This document shows, one piece after another, positions 1 to 7,392 of a stretch of DNA of 32,468 nucleotides. Location of the stretch: assembly GCA_022843605.1 (NCBI GenBank), contig JALHNI010000074.1:1-32468 (forward strand), given 5' to 3'. The notes under the pieces are model-generated. The model did not search any database. It was not told the origin of the DNA and worked only from the letters and a program-made list of their open reading frames with translations. The stretch's first letter is position 1, and each line of letters starts with the position of its first letter. The stretch comes from Bryobacter sp. GTDB lineage: Bacteria > Acidobacteriota > Terriglobia > Bryobacterales > Bryobacteraceae. A program made the translations under genes and the position numbers.

Positions 1-745
1 TGCGGTCAATCGTCGTTTCTAGAGACTCCCCGGCCAACGCCGGCTCCGCCACTTCCATCCTGTAACCGCGCTGCCTTGAATCTACAGCCAGGAGCTTAAG
101 CCCGGTATGGCTCCGGAGTTCTTCATCCAGCGCCTTCTCCAGCCCTGCGTAACCTTTGCCGTCTTCATACATGCCGCCCAGAATCTGCGCGGCCAGGCGG
201 CCATTTGGATAGAGACGCTTGTATTCCGTACGAAACTCGATCCAGTCCAAATTCAGACTGCGTAACTTCTCTGATTGCTCCGGCGTAATCTTGCGGGCGA
301 TCCACAGGAAGCCTCGCGGCCGGGCCGTCGGCGCATCGGGTCCGGCTAGGCATGAAAAGTTCGGGGACTTTTTCAGGGAGATTGCGGCGGGCTTCCGGCC
401 CTTCGCCTTAAGGATGTCGGCACAAACATTGACGGGATCCAGATCCAGGATCCGGGAAAGAATCGTCACGGCCGAATCCAAGTCCGGCAAGCGCATCGGG
501 TTAATGGTAACTGAGTCCACCGGCAGGCTCATGGCCAGCGGCACGCCATGGGCGTCAAGGATCATTCCGCGCGGAAGCTCAACTTCCACCTCGCGCGTTT
601 GTTGATTGGCCGCCTCGGCGGACAACTTATCGTGACTTACAATCTGAAGCTGCACCAAGCGCGCCGCAATCAGCGCGGCCCAGACAAAGCCCAGGCGCGC
701 GAGAAAGCGAACGCGGTTCCGCGACCGCTGATCCGTCTCACTCAT
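1..745 (-). CDS. ftsI: FtsI/PBP-type peptidoglycan transpeptidase, N-terminal part (runs off left edge)
   Basis: This is the N-terminal 248 codons of a class B penicillin-binding protein, the septal D,D-transpeptidase that crosslinks peptidoglycan during division. The frame is open from an ATG at 745 to the window edge. It shows a short basic cytoplasmic tail, one membrane segment (about residues 14-36, around FVWAALIAARL), and then the start of the PBP dimerisation domain with the family signature ELPRGMILDAHGVPLA near residues 59-74. The catalytic SxxK domain lies outside the window. A GAGGGA Shine-Dalgarno sits 9 nt before the ATG. It follows ftsL by 59 nt in the mraZ-rsmH-ftsL-ftsI order, which strongly supports FtsI over a generic PBP2. 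The gene is cut by the window, so completeness cannot be judged. Confidence 0.9.
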   Translation of the reverse strand, partial: MSETDQRSRNRVRFLARLGFVWAALIAARLVQLQIVSHDKLSAEAANQQTREVEVELPRGMILDAHGVPLAMSLPVDSVTINPMRLPDLDSAVTILSRILDLDPVNVCADILKAKGRKPAAISLKKSPNFSCLAGPDAPTARPRGFLWIARKITPEQSEKLRSLNLDWIEFRTEYKRLYPNGRLAAQILGGMYEDGKGYAGLEKALDEELRSHTGLKLLAVDSRQRGYRMEVAEPALAGESLETTIDR

Positions 746-804
746 CTTATTTTTCCCTCGCGCCAGGTATAGGTGGGGGAGGTGGCCTGGCGCTCGGCCG
801 TCTT

Positions 805-1308
805 CTACTGGACGGCTTTCGTTTGCTTCGAAGCGTTGAGCGCCATGGCAGGTTTGTTACCGCCAGGCGCCAGATACTGCACAGTCTGCGGCGCGGGATC
901 CACCATCTCTTGGTACCGCGCAATCTCTTCCAGCCGTTGGGGGGTTAGCAGGGAGGTTCGTTCAAGGATCAAAGCGGATTTCTGCTTGTGCAGGTCATCT
1001 CGCTCCGCTTCCAATTGTTGCAATTTGTAGCCCGCCAGTAAACTAAAAACGCTGGGAAGCAACAATACAATTAACATTGTAGCGCTGGCGACGGTTGCGC
1101 CAATCGCTTTCCAGCAAGTATCGCGCGCCGCCGGATCTTCCAGGCGCACCACTTGGCTATTGTCAAAATTCTTTATGTGTAAGTAGACGTCCTCAGCCGG
1201 CAGGGGACGCAGCCGGTAACGCTCCAGATCCCGGCGCGGAGCCGCTTCCGCGGTGCGCTCCGTGGTAATCTCGCCAAACATATCGAAAAGTACGGTCCAG
1301 GCTGCCAT
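805..1308 (-). CDS. ftsL: FtsL-like septum protein
   Basis: This is a 167-residue bitopic membrane protein in the ftsL position between rsmH and ftsI. FtsL acts in the FtsQLB complex that activates FtsWI at the septum. Visible features are a cytoplasmic N-terminus of about 80 residues, one hydrophobic span (near SATMLIVLLLPSVFSLLAG), then a charged leucine-containing stretch (LQQLEAERDDLHKQKSAL) typical of the FtsL coiled coil, and a tail of about 50 residues. The open frame extends back to 1374 and into rsmH, but the ATG at 1308 is preferred because GGGGAG lies 6 nt upstream. FtsL sequences diverge strongly, so the call rests on topology and position more than on similarity. The cytoplasmic tail is longer than in E. 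coli FtsL. Confidence 0.8.
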   Translation of the reverse strand: MAAWTVLFDMFGEITTERTAEAAPRRDLERYRLRPLPAEDVYLHIKNFDNSQVVRLEDPAARDTCWKAIGATVASATMLIVLLLPSVFSLLAGYKLQQLEAERDDLHKQKSALILERTSLLTPQRLEEIARYQEMVDPAPQTVQYLAPGGNKPAMALNASKQTKAVQ

Positions 1309-1343
1309 GTCTATCTCCCCGAGTATCTTTCTTGTTTTTGTTT

Positions 1344-2222
1344 TTACTCTTCGCTTACGGCCATCTCCACACAACGCAATTTAGCGCTGCGCGAAGCTGG
1401 ATTTCTTCTAACTTCGTCGTCGGAAGGCGCCACAACATGCTTTGTGAGCACCCGCACCTGCCCTGAACGGCCTAGTGCCTGAAAATGCTGTTTCAAGATT
1501 CGGTCCTCCAGCGAGTGAAAGCTGATCGTCACCACTCGCCCGCCTGGGCCGACTAATTCCGGCAAGGCTACCAACAAAGCCTTGATCTCGTCTAACTCGT
1601 GATTTACCGCGATCCGAAGGGCCTGAAACGTTTTCGTCTCGGGAGCGATCGTACGCGATGTGCGAGGGGTTACCTGTGTGATCAGCCGGCAAAGCTGACC
1701 AGTTGTCGTCACCGGCCTCCCCTTCGCGATTGCCCGGGCGATCTGCCGGCTCCTCCTCTCCTCGCCATACTCGTAAATCAAGTTGGCGAGCTCTAGTTCG
1801 CTCGAGTAATTGCAAATGTCCGCGGCCGTCTCGCCCTGGCTCCGATCCATCCTCATGTCGAGGGGACCATCGGCCATAAACGTCATGCCGCGCTCGGGCG
1901 TTGTCAACTGATAGCGACTCACTCCGAGATCCGCCACCAAACCCTGGGCGAGGCCGAGTTGCATGGCTTGCCACCGCGCCACCAGCGTCGAGAAAGGGCC
2001 CTGCGTAAAGCGGATCCTTTCCGGCGTGTCCACGATGCTCCTCCGAGCCATCTCCAAACTCTCCGCGTCCCGATCGTTCGAGATCACCAAACCCGTCCCG
2101 ACGCGCGCCGCAATCGCCCGCGTATGCGAACCCAAACCGCAAGTTGCGTCCAAATAGACGCCACCGTCGCGCGGCGCGAGCCACTCCAGCACTTCCTCGG
2201 TCATGACAGGCACATGCTGCAT
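1344..2222 (-). CDS. rsmH: 16S rRNA (cytosine(1402)-N(4))-methyltransferase RsmH
   Basis: RsmH (MraW) uses S-adenosylmethionine to N4-methylate C1402 in the 16S rRNA decoding centre. The 292-residue protein has the family start HVPVM (residues 3-7), the SAM loop DATCGLGSHT (25-34), the acidic SND motif after the second strand, and the C-terminal TISFHSLEDR signature with the expected spacing. Length is normal for the family (about 300). It starts 9 nt after mraZ ends, and a GAGGT Shine-Dalgarno overlaps the mraZ stop codon, so translation is probably coupled. The family is well conserved and the operon position is canonical, so the identification is secure. Confidence 0.96.
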   Translation of the reverse strand: MQHVPVMTEEVLEWLAPRDGGVYLDATCGLGSHTRAIAARVGTGLVISNDRDAESLEMARRSIVDTPERIRFTQGPFSTLVARWQAMQLGLAQGLVADLGVSRYQLTTPERGMTFMADGPLDMRMDRSQGETAADICNYSSELELANLIYEYGEERRSRQIARAIAKGRPVTTTGQLCRLITQVTPRTSRTIAPETKTFQALRIAVNHELDEIKALLVALPELVGPGGRVVTISFHSLEDRILKQHFQALGRSGQVRVLTKHVVAPSDDEVRRNPASRSAKLRCVEMAVSEE

Positions 2223-2231
2223 ACATCGCGC

Positions 2232-2735
2232 CTACCTCATCCCCAGACGATCCAGGGCCCGGGCATTGCCTTCCCGATTGGCCCGCGCTGCCGCCAATTT
2301 CACTGCCATCGCCTCATCCGACAGCACTTCGATATGGCCGCGCACCCATCTCACTTGAACCGTCGTTCCTTCCATCTTCAAACCGCGCCGTAAGTTGGTG
2401 GGCATCAGGACCCGGTCCTGGTTGTCGATCCCACTCGTATCGCCATAGTACTGAGCCAGGGTATTCACACCCTCAAAGGCGTCGTACTCTTCTCCCTGCG
2501 CGTTCTCAAACTTGGCAACCTCTGCCATCCAGACGGGCATGGCATAGATCCGAGCCGAAGCCTCATCAAAAGTAGTGATGAACGCCGTCGATCCCTCTCT
2601 CTGCAAATACTCTGAAAACTTCACCGGCAGCTTCAACCGACCCTTTTCATCCACCTTGGCCGGATGATAGCCCTGCGGCGGACCGTCGTAGGCTCCAACT
2701 TTGGGATCCGTTTCCGCCACTTTCTCTCGATTCAC
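2232..2735 (-). CDS. mraZ: MraZ transcriptional regulator
   Basis: MraZ is the AbrB-like DNA-binding protein heading the division and cell wall cluster, and it usually represses its own promoter. Both swapped-hairpin half-domains are visible: KVDEKGRLKLP at residues 27-37 and DNQDRVLMPTNLR at 104-116. At 167 residues it is longer than the usual 140-150, because about 20 residues precede the first domain. The listed start is a GTG at 2735, with GGCGGA immediately upstream and an unusually short spacing. A GTG five codons later, preceded by GAGAG, is an alternative. The tandem repeats and promoter at 2771-2827 are the likely autoregulatory site. Function is established for the family; the exact start is uncertain. 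Confidence 0.93.
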   Translation of the reverse strand: MNREKVAETDPKVGAYDGPPQGYHPAKVDEKGRLKLPVKFSEYLQREGSTAFITTFDEASARIYAMPVWMAEVAKFENAQGEEYDAFEGVNTLAQYYGDTSGIDNQDRVLMPTNLRRGLKMEGTTVQVRWVRGHIEVLSDEAMAVKLAAARANREGNARALDRLGMR

Positions 2736-2770
2736 TCCGCCGGACGCTTCAACTTTGGGCCGATCTCAGA

Positions 2771-2795
2771 ACTTTCGTCCACTTTCGACCACCCA
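2771..2795 (-). promoter_or_regulatory. mraZ: Putative MraZ operator: tandem 10-bp repeats
   Basis: On the minus strand the sequence reads TGGGT, GGTCGAAAGT, GGACGAAAGT, so AAAGTGG-type elements recur with an exact 10-bp period (plus-strand units actttcgtcc at 2771 and actttcgacc at 2781, then accca at 2791). MraZ proteins are known to bind direct GTGG/TGGG-type repeats spaced one helical turn apart upstream of their own gene. The array lies at the predicted transcription start of mraZ, where binding would block initiation. Two further CCCAAAGTT copies lie at 2751-2759 and 2697-2705 out of this phase. Confidence 0.7.
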
Positions 2796-2798
2796 ATC

Positions 2799-2827
2799 AT
2801 CATACATAGCTCCAGCCTCGCCGTAAA
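2799..2827 (-). promoter_or_regulatory. Sigma70-like promoter of the mraZ-rsmH-ftsL-ftsI cluster
   Basis: Read on the minus strand there is a -35 hexamer TTTACG (2822-2827), a 17-bp spacer, and a -10 hexamer TATGAT (2799-2804). The inferred transcription start is near 2792, giving a leader of about 57 nt before the mraZ GTG. The -10 side abuts the tandem MraZ-box-like repeats, as expected for an autoregulated promoter. The hexamers match consensus at 4/6 and 5/6. Between this promoter and the terminator near 3021 I see no gene. Confidence 0.6.
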
Positions 2828-2984
2828 TCCTTTTTTCTTCGTTATTTAGCACCTGCGAGGGAGAAGACCCGGCGAAGATCGCAGCCACATACCATCTGTT
2901 GTGGCCGTTCCGAGCAATGCCCTACCTATTGAGTAGCTCGCGATTTCAGCACCACTAAACGGCCGACATTTGCGAAATTTATGG

Positions 2985-3021
2985 CAAAAGAAAACCCCGC
3001 GGCGAACGCCAGCGGGGCAGT
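2985..3021 (-). terminator. Rho-independent terminator after the HhH gene
   Basis: On the minus strand CCCCGC (from 3017-3012) pairs with GCGGGG (3000-2995), extended inward by GGCG/CGCC around a tight loop, and is followed by TTTTCTTTT. It lies about 20 nt past the stop of the helix-hairpin-helix gene. The opposite side also carries a short T run, so it may work in both directions. Confidence 0.85.
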
Positions 3022-3042
3022 TTTCTTATTGATAAATCGTGG

Positions 3043-3573
3043 TTACCGGACGGAGACTAGGCCCTTAACTTTTTCATAATAATGGGCTTGGATGATTTTC
3101 TTGCTCGAGAGCTCTTCCACGCTCCCGATCGGCCGCGCCTTGATGATCCGGTCAGCATTGGCCTCGCCGATTCCTGGCAAGGCAATCAGTTCGCCCCGCG
3201 TCGCCGTATTCAGATTCACCTTGCCGCCCGACGGCGCCGCTGGCTTTTTCTTGAAATCGACCGCGTCACCGACCTTCTTGACGCCGGCCTTGGTCACGTC
3301 CACCGTACCCGATGCGACGTTCTTGGTAACAGTTGCCGTCTTCTTCCCCACCACTTTTCCGGCGTCCATCGTCTTGTCCGCCGCCGTTTCGGTCACCTGG
3401 CCGGTCTTCTTAGCGACCTTCTTAGTGCCGTCCACCGTATCCTTGGCGACCTCCTTGGTCACTTTGGCCGTCTTCTTGGCGGATTTTTCCAGCGCTTCCT
3501 CAGTTTTCTTTACGGCCTGGGGCGCCGCCACCAAAGCGGCTGCAAGCACGAAAAACAGAGTGTATCTCACCAT
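3043..3573 (-). CDS. Secreted protein: signal peptide, eight 11-residue repeats, ComEA-like helix-hairpin-helix domain
   Basis: This 176-residue protein has three parts. Residues 1-20 are a signal peptide (MVRYTLFFVLAAALVAAPQA). Residues 22-109 are eight contiguous 11-residue units rich in Lys, Thr, Val and Ala. Residues 110-176 are a Gly/Pro linker plus a ComEA/TfoX-type helix-hairpin-helix DNA-binding domain (VNLNTATRGELIALPGIG, then ADRIIKARP). Known ComEA proteins bind incoming DNA in the periplasm through this domain. The Lys-rich hendecads recall LEA-type or right-handed coiled-coil segments, a resemblance noted by eye. An AAAGGA Shine-Dalgarno precedes the ATG. It is followed by its own terminator and preceded by the RDD gene 21 nt upstream, so the two probably share a transcript. 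A role in DNA binding outside the cytoplasm is inference. Confidence 0.85.
   Translation of the reverse strand: MVRYTLFFVLAAALVAAPQAVKKTEEALEKSAKKTAKVTKEVAKDTVDGTKKVAKKTGQVTETAADKTMDAGKVVGKKTATVTKNVASGTVDVTKAGVKKVGDAVDFKKKPAAPSGGKVNLNTATRGELIALPGIGEANADRIIKARPIGSVEELSSKKIIQAHYYEKVKGLVSVR
3247..3510 (-). repeat. Eight tandem 33-bp coding repeats (11-residue hendecads)
   Basis: Residues 22-109 of the HhH protein divide without gaps into KKTEEALEKSA, KKTAKVTKEVA, KDTVDGTKKVA, KKTGQVTETAA, DKTMDAGKVVG, KKTATVTKNVA, SGTVDVTKAGV and KKVGDAVDFKK. Position 3 is Thr in seven of eight units, and positions 1-2 are mostly Lys. The DNA units have diverged, so the periodicity is held at protein level rather than by recent duplication. 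Confidence 0.85.
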
Positions 3574-3594
3574 AAGCGATGTCCTTTGAATTGG

Positions 3595-4515
3595 TTACCG
3601 AGACCAGCGCGGCGCGGTCCGTGTCCCCGTGTCCGGTGACGGAAACGTCTTTGACAGCAAATCGTGCCAAGTAAGCTGCTCCTGGTCCACCAGTGCCCAG
3701 AAAAGGCCCAGCGCAAGCGGTAGCACGCTAAAGGTTCCCCACAAAACCCGCATAAACCGCTCCTGCGTGGTCGGCGCGTCGCCATCGAAGGTGACCAACC
3801 GCAAACCGGCCCACTGCATTCCCGGCGAGTCCCCGCCGGCCAGGATAAACAGAGTGCGGTAGAACACGACAACCGCCAACAGCAGTACGCCGTAGATTGC
3901 CCAGCCGGCCAAAGTTTCCGGAATCGGATCCGCACCAAGATTGCGCGTCATCACGGCGTAAGCCACCGCCATGACACCGGCCGCCCCTAGCATCACCATC
4001 CCATCGTAGACTCCCGCCATCACGCGGGCCGCAATTGGGGCAACTCGATCATCGGTGTAAATATCGGATTCCGGCGCCCGTTCGCGTTCCTTCGCCTGTT
4101 GAAAACTCATCGATCCCCACTCGCCTTCGCCAGGCAAGCCGCCCATCCGGAACTCCTGCAGGCTGGGAGGCGGTGGTGGGGGCGAGACGGGACGCGCGGG
4201 CTCAGGAGAAGTGGTCAAAGGTGGCACTGCCGGTTGAGCTTCCGGCAAGTTGATCGATGGCGCCATTTTCGTGGCCGTTCCCCGCCCGCCGCCATCGGAT
4301 CCTGAAGGCCGAATCGTCGGGCTCTCCACCGCGTCGGCCAGCGCCTGAATCGGAGGGCGCGAGTCAGGAGTTCCTGCGTCGTAAACCGCCGATGTTGGCG
4401 GACGGTAGGTGTCGGGGGCGGGTCTGGCGTTGGCCAAGTGCAACCGCCGGCCGCAACGAAAGCAACGATTTTCCTCGCGTGCATTCGAGGTTCCGCAGAA
4501 TCGGCAACTAATCAT
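3595..4515 (-). CDS. RDD-family membrane protein with N-terminal zinc ribbon
   Basis: From the preferred ATG at 4515 this protein has about 306 residues. It opens with a zinc-ribbon pair (CRFCG then CFRCGRR), continues with a long low-complexity Pro-rich linker that includes a run of prolines, and ends in an RDD domain with three hydrophobic segments. The family Arg-Asp-Asp pattern appears as IAARVMAGVYDGMVM at the first helix. RDD proteins are poorly characterised membrane proteins, some linked to ion or proton exchange. The open frame extends back to 4632, but those residues look non-coding and the ATG at 4515 begins directly at the zinc ribbon, with a weak GGAA upstream. The gene is divergent from lptD and 21 nt ahead of the HhH gene. 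Substrate unknown. Confidence 0.8.
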   Translation of the reverse strand: MISCRFCGTSNAREENRCFRCGRRLHLANARPAPDTYRPPTSAVYDAGTPDSRPPIQALADAVESPTIRPSGSDGGGRGTATKMAPSINLPEAQPAVPPLTTSPEPARPVSPPPPPPSLQEFRMGGLPGEGEWGSMSFQQAKERERAPESDIYTDDRVAPIAARVMAGVYDGMVMLGAAGVMAVAYAVMTRNLGADPIPETLAGWAIYGVLLLAVVVFYRTLFILAGGDSPGMQWAGLRLVTFDGDAPTTQERFMRVLWGTFSVLPLALGLFWALVDQEQLTWHDLLSKTFPSPDTGTRTAPRWSR

Positions 4516-4664
4516 GATCGATTTTCCAGCGCACTCCCCGGCGCTCCGCCCGCTCTGTTTGCTTGCGGGCGCTTCCCGGTCCATGCAAGAGTACAGAAGA
4601 GACCTTCCGCAGCTTGTATTGTCGTAACACATTTCATCCCAGTTGTCATCCCAAGTTCTTTTCA

Positions 4665-6983
4665 GTGAAGGGGCTGGCGCAAATTGTCTTACTCACGGCC
4701 GTGGCGGGCGCACAGCTTTCCGCGCAATTCAATCCGCGCAGTTACCCACTGCCCGCCGCCCCCCCCGTACCACTGGAACCCAACCAGAAGATCGTGCGTC
4801 TGCGCACCGACGCTCCCGGCCCGAACGATATCGTCGTTCGCGGTGTCACCCAGGAAGTACAGGGGAACAAGCGCTTCCTGCGCGGCAACGTCGAACTCGA
4901 AACGACTGATCTCCTGCTGAAGGCCGACGAAATCGATTACGACACCGAAACCGGTGCCGCTGAAGCCCGCGGGCATGTTCACTATGAAAACTTCACCAGC
5001 GGCGAAATTCTTTACTGTGATCGTGCCGAGTACAACCTGGAGAGCCAGGAAGGCCGTTTTTACAATGTCCGTGGGTCATCACCGGCCAAGATCGACGCTC
5101 GCCCTGGCATCCTCACCACATCCAATCCCTTTATCTTCCAGGGCAAGTGGGCCGAACGCCTGAAGCAGCGTTACAGCCTTTACGACGGCTTCATCACCTC
5201 CTGCAAGCTTCCGCGCCCCTGGTGGCGCCTCACGGGCCCGAAGTTCGACATCATTCCCGGCGATCGCGCCATCGCCCAGCGCTCCCGGTTCAAGGTCGGC
5301 AACGTTCCGATCTTTTACTTCCCGTACTTCTACAAATCGCTCGCCAAGCAACCGCGCCATAGCGGATTCCTTACGCCGAAGTTCGGCACATCTTCCCGCC
5401 TGGGTTTCGTTTATGGCCTCGGCTACTTCTGGGCCATCAACCGCAGCTACGACGTTCTCTACAACGCGACTTACTTCACGCAGCGCGGACTCGCCCACAC
5501 CATTGACTTCCGGGGCAAACCTACCGCCAAGTCCGACTTCAATCTCAACGTCTGGGGCATTAACGACCGCGGCCGGCTCCTCGATGACGGCATCACTCGA
5601 ATCAAAGAGGGCGGCTACAACCTCACCTTCACCGGACGCGCCGAACTCGGCCGCGGCTGGAGCGCCCGCGGCCAAGTGAACTACCTGTCGAGCCTCACCT
5701 TCCGCCGCGCTTTCACCCAGACGTTTACCGAGGCCATTGCCTCAGAAATCAACTCCATCGGTATCCTCGCGAAGCACTGGTCCAGCTACAGCATCCACGG
5801 GCTACTCGCCAGGCAGGAAAATTTCCAAAGCGACCTTCCGGGAGATAAAGTCTCCATCCGTCGCTTGCCCCAGATGGAGTTCGTTGTCCGCGAGCGTCCG
5901 GTCTTCAAGCGTGAACTGCCCGTGTGGGTCTCACTCGAAAGTGCGGGCGGTTTCGTTCGACGCAACCAGCCACTCTTCCAAACCCGCGCTTTCGTCGAGC
6001 GGCTCGACGCCAACCCGCGCATTTCCACCCGGCTGCGGTGGAAGGAGATCGCACTAGTCCCGAGTTTCACGGCACGCGGCTCTTACTGGGGCTCCAGCCA
6101 GCCCGAGCGGCCCACCCAGGTAACCGGGCAGAATCTCACGCGCCTGGCCTCCGATTTCGCGGTGGACCTGGTGCTGCCTTCCTTTTCCAAAGTCTTCAAC
6201 GCCCCCAAATGGGCGGGCGTCAAGATGAAGCATGTCATCGAACCCCGGGCCAGTTTCCGCGCGGTCTCCGGCGTCGCCGACTTCAACCAGATCATCCGCT
6301 TCGACGAGATCGAGTTGCTCAACAACACCCGGGAGGCAGAGGTTTCGCTCGCCAACCGCTTCTTTGTGAAGAACGCCAACGGGGCCGTCAGTGAGTTTCT
6401 CTCGTGGACCGTCTGGCAGCGCCGCTACTTCGACCCCACCTTCGGCGGCGCCATCGTCGATGGCCGCCGCAACGTCATCGAAAGCCAGACCGGCCTCACC
6501 TCGTTTTCGTTTCTTGATGGCGCCCGCAATTACTCGCCCATCGTCTCCTCCATGCGCATGAATCCCATTCCCAGCCTCGGCATTGAGTGGCGCACGGACT
6601 ACGATCCGCGACGCGGCGGCATCACCAACTCCAGTTTCTCCGCCAACGGCCGCATCAATGAAATCTTTCTTTCCGCCGGACACAATCAGGTTAGAAACGG
6701 CGCTCTCTCACCACCCGCCAATCAGTTCACCGGCCTCATCGGCCTCGGCCGCGAGAACCGGCGCGGTTGGAACGCGGGCTTCAACGCCATTTACGACTAC
6801 CGGCTGCGCCAGCTACAATTTAGTAACTCGCAGCTTACTTACAATTCCGATTGCTGCGGACTCTCGTTCCAGTTCCGCCGGCTGGATTACGGCCCCATTC
6901 AGTACAACCAGTACCGGTTCGCATTTGTCATCGCCAACATTGGCTCAATCGGGAATCTGCGTCGTCAAGAACGCTTCTTCTAG
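4665..6983 (+). CDS. lptD: LPS-assembly outer membrane protein LptD
   Basis: LptD forms the outer-membrane barrel that, with LptE, inserts lipopolysaccharide into the outer leaflet. A GTG at 4665 gives a good signal peptide (KGLAQIVLLTAVAGAQLSA) and 772 residues. The open frame extends to 4563 but the added residues do not look secreted. An OstA-like beta-jellyroll follows (KRFLRGNVELETTDLLLKAD, DEIDYDTETGAAEARG), then the LptD barrel (IFYFPYFYKS, HSGFLTPKFGTSS). Cysteines lie at about residues 118, 180, 730 and 731. The spacing and the C-terminal adjacent pair match the four disulfide-forming cysteines of E. coli LptD. The protein ends in Phe-Phe, as outer-membrane barrels often do. No clear Shine-Dalgarno precedes the GTG, so the start is less certain than the identity. 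Confidence 0.93.
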   Translation: MKGLAQIVLLTAVAGAQLSAQFNPRSYPLPAAPPVPLEPNQKIVRLRTDAPGPNDIVVRGVTQEVQGNKRFLRGNVELETTDLLLKADEIDYDTETGAAEARGHVHYENFTSGEILYCDRAEYNLESQEGRFYNVRGSSPAKIDARPGILTTSNPFIFQGKWAERLKQRYSLYDGFITSCKLPRPWWRLTGPKFDIIPGDRAIAQRSRFKVGNVPIFYFPYFYKSLAKQPRHSGFLTPKFGTSSRLGFVYGLGYFWAINRSYDVLYNATYFTQRGLAHTIDFRGKPTAKSDFNLNVWGINDRGRLLDDGITRIKEGGYNLTFTGRAELGRGWSARGQVNYLSSLTFRRAFTQTFTEAIASEINSIGILAKHWSSYSIHGLLARQENFQSDLPGDKVSIRRLPQMEFVVRERPVFKRELPVWVSLESAGGFVRRNQPLFQTRAFVERLDANPRISTRLRWKEIALVPSFTARGSYWGSSQPERPTQVTGQNLTRLASDFAVDLVLPSFSKVFNAPKWAGVKMKHVIEPRASFRAVSGVADFNQIIRFDEIELLNNTREAEVSLANRFFVKNANGAVSEFLSWTVWQRRYFDPTFGGAIVDGRRNVIESQTGLTSFSFLDGARNYSPIVSSMRMNPIPSLGIEWRTDYDPRRGGITNSSFSANGRINEIFLSAGHNQVRNGALSPPANQFTGLIGLGRENRRGWNAGFNAIYDYRLRQLQFSNSQLTYNSDCCGLSFQFRRLDYGPIQYNQYRFAFVIANIGSIGNLRRQERFF

Positions 6984-7294
6984 CGCGGTCCGAAGATCCA
7001 ATGCAGCGCGAGCAATAAGCCACCGCTCGCCAGAGTTGTGCCAACGTCCCACCAATCGAACACGCCTGGAGCCGTCAGCGGTTGGACAGCCTCCCACAGC
7101 AAAAGTCCCACCACTGTGGCGGCGAACGCCGGCACGGCGGCAAGATTTGGCGCTGTCCCGATCAGCAAGGGGCATGCATGTCGCAGACTCGCATCGGCGC
7201 GAGCATAACCCAGCAGTTCCAGAAGCAGATTGGCGCCCAAGCATGCGCCTATCCACCAGTGGGCGGCGGCGGAATGAGTCGGCGAAGTGGGCAT
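6980..7294 (-). CDS. Small VanZ-like membrane protein
   Basis: This 104-residue protein has three hydrophobic segments. The pattern IGTAPNLAAVPAF, then LLLWEAVQ, then FDWWDVGTTLASGG resembles the PN...WE..Q...D..D...G signature of VanZ-like proteins, which are small membrane proteins of unclear function. The only usable start is the ATG at 7294, since an in-frame stop lies close upstream, and I see no convincing Shine-Dalgarno. Its stop codon overlaps the lptD stop on the other strand by 4 bp (CTAG). It lies downstream of the TonB receptor terminator, so it may depend on readthrough or a weak local promoter. It could be a hypothetical gene of another family. Confidence 0.6.
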   Translation of the reverse strand: MPTSPTHSAAAHWWIGACLGANLLLELLGYARADASLRHACPLLIGTAPNLAAVPAFAATVVGLLLWEAVQPLTAPGVFDWWDVGTTLASGGLLLALHWIFGPR

Positions 7295-7334
7295 CGGCGG
7301 GCGCTGCCGTCAGCATAACTTGAATCCGACGCCC

Positions 7335-7373
7335 AAAAAAATCGAAAGGGCCGCGGCGAACCGCGACCCTTTC
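7335..7373 (-). terminator. Strong rho-independent terminator of the TonB receptor gene
   Basis: On the minus strand GAAAGGG-t-CGCGG pairs with CCGCGG-CCCTTTC around a TTCG-type loop, followed after GA by seven T residues (plus-strand aaaaaaa at 7335-7341). It starts about 20 nt after the receptor stop codon. Confidence 0.93.
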
Positions 7374-7392
7374 ATTCGGAATGGCGATCGGT

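Noticed and set aside
3247..3510. Possible CRISPR-like or DNA-level tandem repeat
   Set aside because: The 33-bp units differ in DNA sequence and have no spacers. The period is a protein hendecad.
5079..6683. Minus-strand open frames antisense to lptD
   Set aside because: Composition is Glu/Val/Gly-rich without motifs, and the lptD frame carries clear family signatures throughout.
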